Part shown: positions 59,636-64,000 of the stretch, piece after piece
Position numbering within the stretch: the first letter of the stretch is position 1
Layout of the letters: every line of letters begins with the position of its first letter
Made by a program: the position numbers and the translations under genes
Assembly (NCBI GenBank): GCA_029706075.1
Contig: JAINUG010000070.1
Coordinates: forward strand, 124,001-188,000
Source: Aldrovandia affinis
Lineage: Eukaryota > Chordata > Actinopteri > Notacanthiformes > Halosauridae
DNA length: 64,000 nucleotides
Direction: 5' to 3'
The notes under the pieces: model-generated
What the model was told of the DNA's origin: nothing
Seen by the model: only the letters and a program-made list of their open reading frames with translations
Database searches by the model: none

Positions 59636-59825
59636 AGAATTTGCCTTTAACGAATTTCCACCCATGTTCTCTTGTTGTGCTAACCGAAGTGATCTTAAAA
59701 AATCTTTGGTAGTTCACTTTCATCCCTTTTAAACATTTAAAAACCTCCGTAAGTCGGTTTGCTTTGCTTGAATAAATTGAGGGTCTTAAGTCTTTCCTCG
59801 TCATTTTTACCTTTCATACCATCAT
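59636..59825 (-). repeat. LINE-B 3' fragment
   Basis: Gcagaatttgcctttaacga and tttacctttcatacca match the 3' part of LINE-B copy 2 (near 24918-25120). Confidence 0.75.
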
Positions 59826-61004
59826 ACAGAATTATCATATGAAACTTGTATGCACATCTGCTTTTAGTGTAGCAGTTATGTTGAATAAATGGTCATGGTC
59901 AAGAAAACGAATTCATCAATGCAAAACGTATTAGAAAATGTTTTTATTTGCATCTAAACAAAGTACAGTCAAATTATCTCAAATCAACGTATACCACATC
60001 TTACAATAGTTAAGACACTAAAAAATAAGACATTGCCTAATAGTGTTCACTTACTTACAATGAAATAGGCCCCGGCATGGATTTCAAAGTTGATCTTAAA
60101 TGTGGTAAATGCAATACAGAGTTGGTAAGACTTATTCAATTTTCATACTTCAGGAAGTGTGAAATGTAATGAAGGCACAGAGACATATGGTGACCACTAC
60201 AAGCTAAGAACCTTTAAATCCACCTTTTAAAAACAGCACATTCAAATATTGATCATTGAATCTGTAAAATTAAGTTACAGGAAAATGCAGTTCTCCAGAA
60301 AACAATCAGCAGGCTATCCAAAATGTATCATTGAACACATATGCCCAATAGAAACTTGATTGTCATGAAGTTGTCCAGTATTCAGTGTTTGACGATACAA
60401 CTAGCCTACAGCCTGTGGGGTTATTTAAGCTTTCAACTGGATGCACTAGAGACTAAAGATTCACCATGTAAACGGTCATAGCAAGGATGATTTATAAACA
60501 CTTATGTACAACAAAATATGTTCCAAGTTTCACCCGCACTCAAGGCACTTTTCAACAACAGAAGTGAAAACAAAATCAAGCAGTCCAGTGTAAATATTCT
60601 GCATGTAACCCCCTTTGTCAGTATGCATTCAGTCACTAACCACATACAATTTAAACGTAAAAAAAAGAAAAAAGATTAAATCTGCACATTGAACATGTTG
60701 TGCAAGCACCCTACCTGAGCTGTATTACAAGTATCTGCATGTTTATTCAGCTTCAGTTTTATGGAGAGACATCACATTGGTATATTCCATTTCTTCCATC
60801 TCCATATTTAAAGTTTAGACTAACAGAGGCCTTGTGTATGCGCATTTCAATCAGAAGATTAACATGCTAATTCATGTGTCAACACTACCCCATTACCGAA
60901 ATGTAACATTTAAAATATTCAGTAAAAAGCACACCTGGACTACCAACATACACGGGCCTGTAGGGAAACATCTACAGGGTGAAACAGACTAGCAGTTCTG
61001 CCTT
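59826..61004. other. Downstream flank / possible 3' UTR of the gene at 61006
   Basis: AT-rich, no coding signal. TTTATT at about 59943 and 60740 could be additional minus-strand polyadenylation signals. Confidence 0.4.
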
Positions 61005-61005
61005 T

Positions 61006-61923
61006 TTATTGATCATGCAAAGGAGAAAAGTTAAAGTCATCCAAGTTCTCTCTGTAATTTTTGTAGGTATGATTTCTGTTCTTTCCCAAATTTATACCTC
61101 TGTTGATTAGACATTTAGGATCTGGACTGTCTGTCATTTCAACCATATAACTTTGCTGACTACGTCCCATTCCATCTTCTGTGTTCACCACTGATCTCTC
61201 CGTCACTGTGCTAATACATTCATCTCCATTGTCTGGTAAAACCATTTTCAGTTTGGTAACCATGTCTGTCAAAGAGAAGCCAATTTGATTCAGGTTCTTG
61301 TCTCTAGATCCAAGAATCACTTTCTGGTAACTGATTTCACATCGAATTGCTTCCCGCTTCTGAGCATGACTTGCACCATCCAGTTTGGCTAATAACTGGT
61401 CAACATCTTGCTTGTTTGTACATGGTCCTCCATTTTTAGCAACAGCAACAAGGATTGAATTCTTTGTTGTAATATCCTGGAGAAGCTTGTCTTTTTCTGT
61501 TGGATCTTGCACTTCCTTTGGCATTTGGACAGGGCTTTTCTGAGTTATGCCTAGAGAATGAAGTACTTTCTTTGTAGGAATGATGGTATTCCCACTTGAA
61601 ATGCTATGAGACATCTGCATAGGGTTGGCAGTACTGTTGTCTAACACAGTGCTGAAGCGGTTTCTCTGGAGAAAAGAGGCATCATCTTTAAAAGCAACAA
61701 GAGAACTACTCATTGGCGAGCTGTTACTCACAAAAGCAATTGAACGGTCTGGCCTTTTAGACTTGTAGGGGTACGCATGACCATACGGATACTCCCCCAT
61801 CAAATGTGACAATTGACAAGTTCTCAGTTTTGCTGACATTTCTGGTGCAGGATCTTGACAGTAAACTCCACCTGGTAGGAAATCCTTCAGATTAGCTTCA
61901 GTCACAGCTGCGATTGTTTTCAT
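61006..61923 (-). CDS. Second frame of the unrecognised gene (about 305 codons)
   Basis: An ATG at 61923 opens this frame, but the frame is open back to 61965, suggesting continuation from upstream rather than a separate gene. It contains CQLSHLMGEYPYGHAYPYK, a Ser-rich low-complexity stretch, KREAIRCEISYQKVILGSRD and a polar C-terminus. No signal peptide or membrane segment is seen. Confidence 0.5.
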   Translation of the reverse strand: MKTIAAVTEANLKDFLPGGVYCQDPAPEMSAKLRTCQLSHLMGEYPYGHAYPYKSKRPDRSIAFVSNSSPMSSSLVAFKDDASFLQRNRFSTVLDNSTANPMQMSHSISSGNTIIPTKKVLHSLGITQKSPVQMPKEVQDPTEKDKLLQDITTKNSILVAVAKNGGPCTNKQDVDQLLAKLDGASHAQKREAIRCEISYQKVILGSRDKNLNQIGFSLTDMVTKLKMVLPDNGDECISTVTERSVVNTEDGMGRSQQSYMVEMTDSPDPKCLINRGINLGKNRNHTYKNYRENLDDFNFSPLHDQ

Positions 61924-63883
61924 TATTTTCTCTAGACATTTTCTGATTAGGGCAGCATACTGGTTTCAGAATGTGGCCTACAGTATGAAAACACCCCATC
62001 AAAACTCTTTTCTTGCAGGGGAAACTGGTGGAACATGTTGTTTTCTGAGTATTCTGGCAAAAGGAGGTGTGAAGAATCCTCAGACCACTGTACAAGGCTT
62101 TGATAAAGGCAGTGTACATATCTGTGGTAGTACACATACTCGGCACTGCTCTTCAGAAGCTGCCAATAAGGACCCAGAATTTTACAGTAGACAATGGCAA
62201 GAACACAAACAAGAGCCTGGACAACCTGATCATTAGCATCATCTCTGACACTTTCCTGAATCACATTCAGCTGGTCAAATGTGGTGGATAGCATAGGATC
62301 CAAAAAGAAATGGATGATGTCAGCATAATGGTGAATGAGACCTGCAGCTCCTTCAAAGAAGTTGTTGAAGCGATTGGACTGACTAACAGCTAATCTGGAA
62401 GGCTTTTCTCTTGCCTGACAGAAATGAAGCCACTGCTTTCTACAACTGTGCTTTGTTTCACCACGTGGACTCAAGACATCACAGGCCATTCGGACATAGC
62501 GTGAAGCTGCACTCTCTGAAAAGTTAACAAAGTTGGAGAACTTAGGATTCTTGTCCCGTCCTAGGTTCTCTCCAGTTGACAAAATAATCTCTCTTTCAAA
62601 TGCAAGCATCTGCTGTTCTACTGCATCACTCATCTCATTAAGAAAATGAGCATTGCAGTCAAGAAAATGTACTGGGGAGGTCAGTTTTTGAAACTTCTTG
62701 ACCTTCTCATTAAACTCCTTCATGACAGGATCTTCATCCAACATTAACATAAAATGCTTTTGGAGGATATCCTTGGAAACTTGTTTGGATTCTTGGGTTT
62801 TCTCTCCATAAACACATGATAGCTTTTGAAGTGAAAGCATAGAAACATCGAGTAAAGTTAAGGCCTCTGCTTTAGGTGCTTCCGGATTTCCTACCGAACC
62901 TATAGTTACTGGTCTTGTTGCTTGAGGACGATCATTTGTTGTGGAAACACATTCCTCTTTTACCTCAAGTAAGTTGTTTGGTTGAGAGGACTGAAGCGCA
63001 CTGACTGGTTCAGATTTTACAGGGAACTTCCAAACTTTTTTTGCATTCTCTTCAGACTTCACCTTCAGCTTTATTCCACCATCAGCTTGAGATAAAGAAT
63101 CCCTAAGCATCTCTTTTGGTGTGCCAACGAGGACTTCATTTTCTCCTTGAAATCCTTCTTTCAAATGCACCTCACTCTTCCGGTACTTTGAAAGGAAGTG
63201 TTTCTTCATTCGATTTACACCAAGTGGTTTCCTGATTTGAACATTAAGTGCTTTGGGAACCAGTTCAAATTCAGCCTGAAGAAACTTTTCCATCATACTC
63301 TTTCTCCGGGATCTGCTTCGCTGATACATCCGATAGTTCAACTTAAATTTCTTGAGTTTAGTCTGAAGGACTTTGTTAGCATTCTGAATTTTGCCATCAC
63401 TACAAAACTGTGGATTGAAGTTCCTTAACCAAGACACCAAAACTATTGGGTCCATTTTCTCGCTTGTGACAAAATGGCTTAGTTCCAGTATCAGGCCGTT
63501 TGTGACCTCCGTGCATTTTGCCCGATCAGAAAAGTCTGACATTTCCAATAGATCTGTTCTTCCAATTCCAAGGGTATCACATATTGGACCAACAAATTCC
63601 AAGTTTACATCTGAATCTAGAAAATATTCTCTTGCATCTCCACTCAAACTCGAAGCTATCGCAATGCTCCTTTCAATCAAACTACGGAAATCAGATGAAT
63701 GATGCATGGGGAAGATATTCTGAAGCCATTTAACTACATTTCCCCAAGAAACATGGTTGTCCTCTCTCATAAGTCCCACTTGAACCAACAACCGGTTTTT
63801 GCATGGTCTTAAATCAAAATTTAGGCTCTCTCCACACTGTGATCCCAAGATGTCATCAACAAGTTTCAAGAAGTTGTCATCTC
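61006..63883 (-). CDS. Unrecognised long-exon gene with one frame break
   Basis: A splice acceptor (ttttgtttttttag|gagatgac) marks the exon start at 63883; earlier exons lie beyond the window. The first frame, about 644 residues from here to the TAA at 61949-61947, has basic and charged stretches (MYQRSRSRRKSMMEK) and hydrophobic helices (QVVQALVCVLAIVYCKILGP). The second frame continues for about 305 codons to 61006. The frames overlap only at 61950-61965, so one base gain or loss there would join them. ETSM just before the break and DFLPGG just after it read like one continuous domain. AATAAA (61010-61005) overlaps the final stop. I cannot name the family; a gene derived from a DNA transposon is possible. 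Confidence 0.6.
61947..63883 (-). CDS. First frame of the unrecognised gene (about 644 codons)
   Basis: The upstream 17 codons of the raw frame (to 63935) are intron read-through. The coding part begins in phase with GDDNFLKLVDDILGSQCGES. There are no stops for 1.9 kb, so it is or was under selection recently. A K/R-rich patch near 63230-63340 could be a nuclear localisation signal. The C-terminal 200 residues (ASRYVRMACDVLSPRGETKH, RFNNFFEGAAGLIHH) are the most domain-like part. Confidence 0.6.
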
Positions 63884-64000
63884 CTAAAAAAACAAAAGAA
63901 AATGTGTCAATTTTAAATGTGAAATACATTTGCACAGGTTTTTTTTTTTTTTTAAAGGTAATTACATTATCTAAATAATTTATTTTACAGGATACAATCT

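Noticed and set aside
61947..61965. Programmed ribosomal frameshift in the unrecognised gene
   Set aside because: No classic slippery heptamer is present at the overlap (atgctgccctaa); a mutation or sequence error is simpler, although not excluded.
63884..63935. Start of the long frame at 63935
   Set aside because: The sequence is an intron pyrimidine tract ending in AG at 63884, so those codons are read-through.

Overview
This window is nuclear DNA from a ray-finned fish, almost certainly a teleost. The evidence is spliced vertebrate genes, GT-AG introns and a dense mix of fish repeat families: Tc1/mariner, hAT, piggyBac and pogo/Tigger-like DNA transposons, L2/CR1-type LINEs, tRNA-derived SINEs, a Ty3/Gypsy element and an endogenous retrovirus relic. 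I cannot name the species; an early-branching teleost is only a guess.

Three host genes are supported, all on the minus strand. (1) mocos, molybdenum cofactor sulfurase: six exons fill the window from 44485 down to 506, and the gene runs off the left end. Introns 4 and 5 are about 22.6 kb and 12.8 kb and consist largely of transposons, while intron 3 is only 522 bp. (2) A riboflavin transporter most like slc52a2: four coding exons between 56058 and 48736 give a complete protein of about 443 residues. (3) An unrecognised gene at 63883-61006: one very long exon with a proper splice acceptor and a single reading-frame break near 61950-61965. I could not name its family.

Layout: 1-505 mocos intron 6; 506-705 exon 6; 0.8-5.2 kb SINE pieces and a retrovirus pol relic hit by a Tigger-like element and a SINE; 5.2-6.1 kb LINE and Tc1 relics; 8.06-13.17 kb a deleted Ty3/Gypsy element whose 5' LTR carries a piggyBac-like MITE; 13492-13568 exon 5; 13.6-20.0 kb a LINE carrying nested insertions, including an intact Tc1; 20.1-24.4 kb Tc1 relics and a SINE split by a second copy of the piggyBac-like MITE; 24.7-29.4 kb a nearly full-length but broken CR1/L2-type LINE; 29.7-31.1 kb an LTR; 31.6-34.4 kb LINE and SINE fragments; 36217-37450 exons 4 and 3; 38.6-42.85 kb low-complexity DNA, LINE pieces and an L2 split by a hAT; 42856-44485 exons 2 and 1; 44.5-48.7 kb intergenic; 48.7-56.1 kb the riboflavin transporter with a SINE cluster; 57.2-59.8 kb Tc1, piggyBac and LINE pieces; 61.0-63.9 kb the unrecognised gene.

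The two recognised genes are linked biochemically. MOCOS activates xanthine dehydrogenase and aldehyde oxidase by sulfurating their molybdenum cofactor, and those enzymes also need FAD, which is made from the riboflavin this transporter imports. No operon-like coupling is implied. I found no protein system that looks wholly new. The items most worth a second look are the unrecognised long-exon gene, a pre-miRNA-sized hairpin at 7744-7814, the datable stack of nested insertions, the intact Tc1, and the paired piggyBac-like MITEs.
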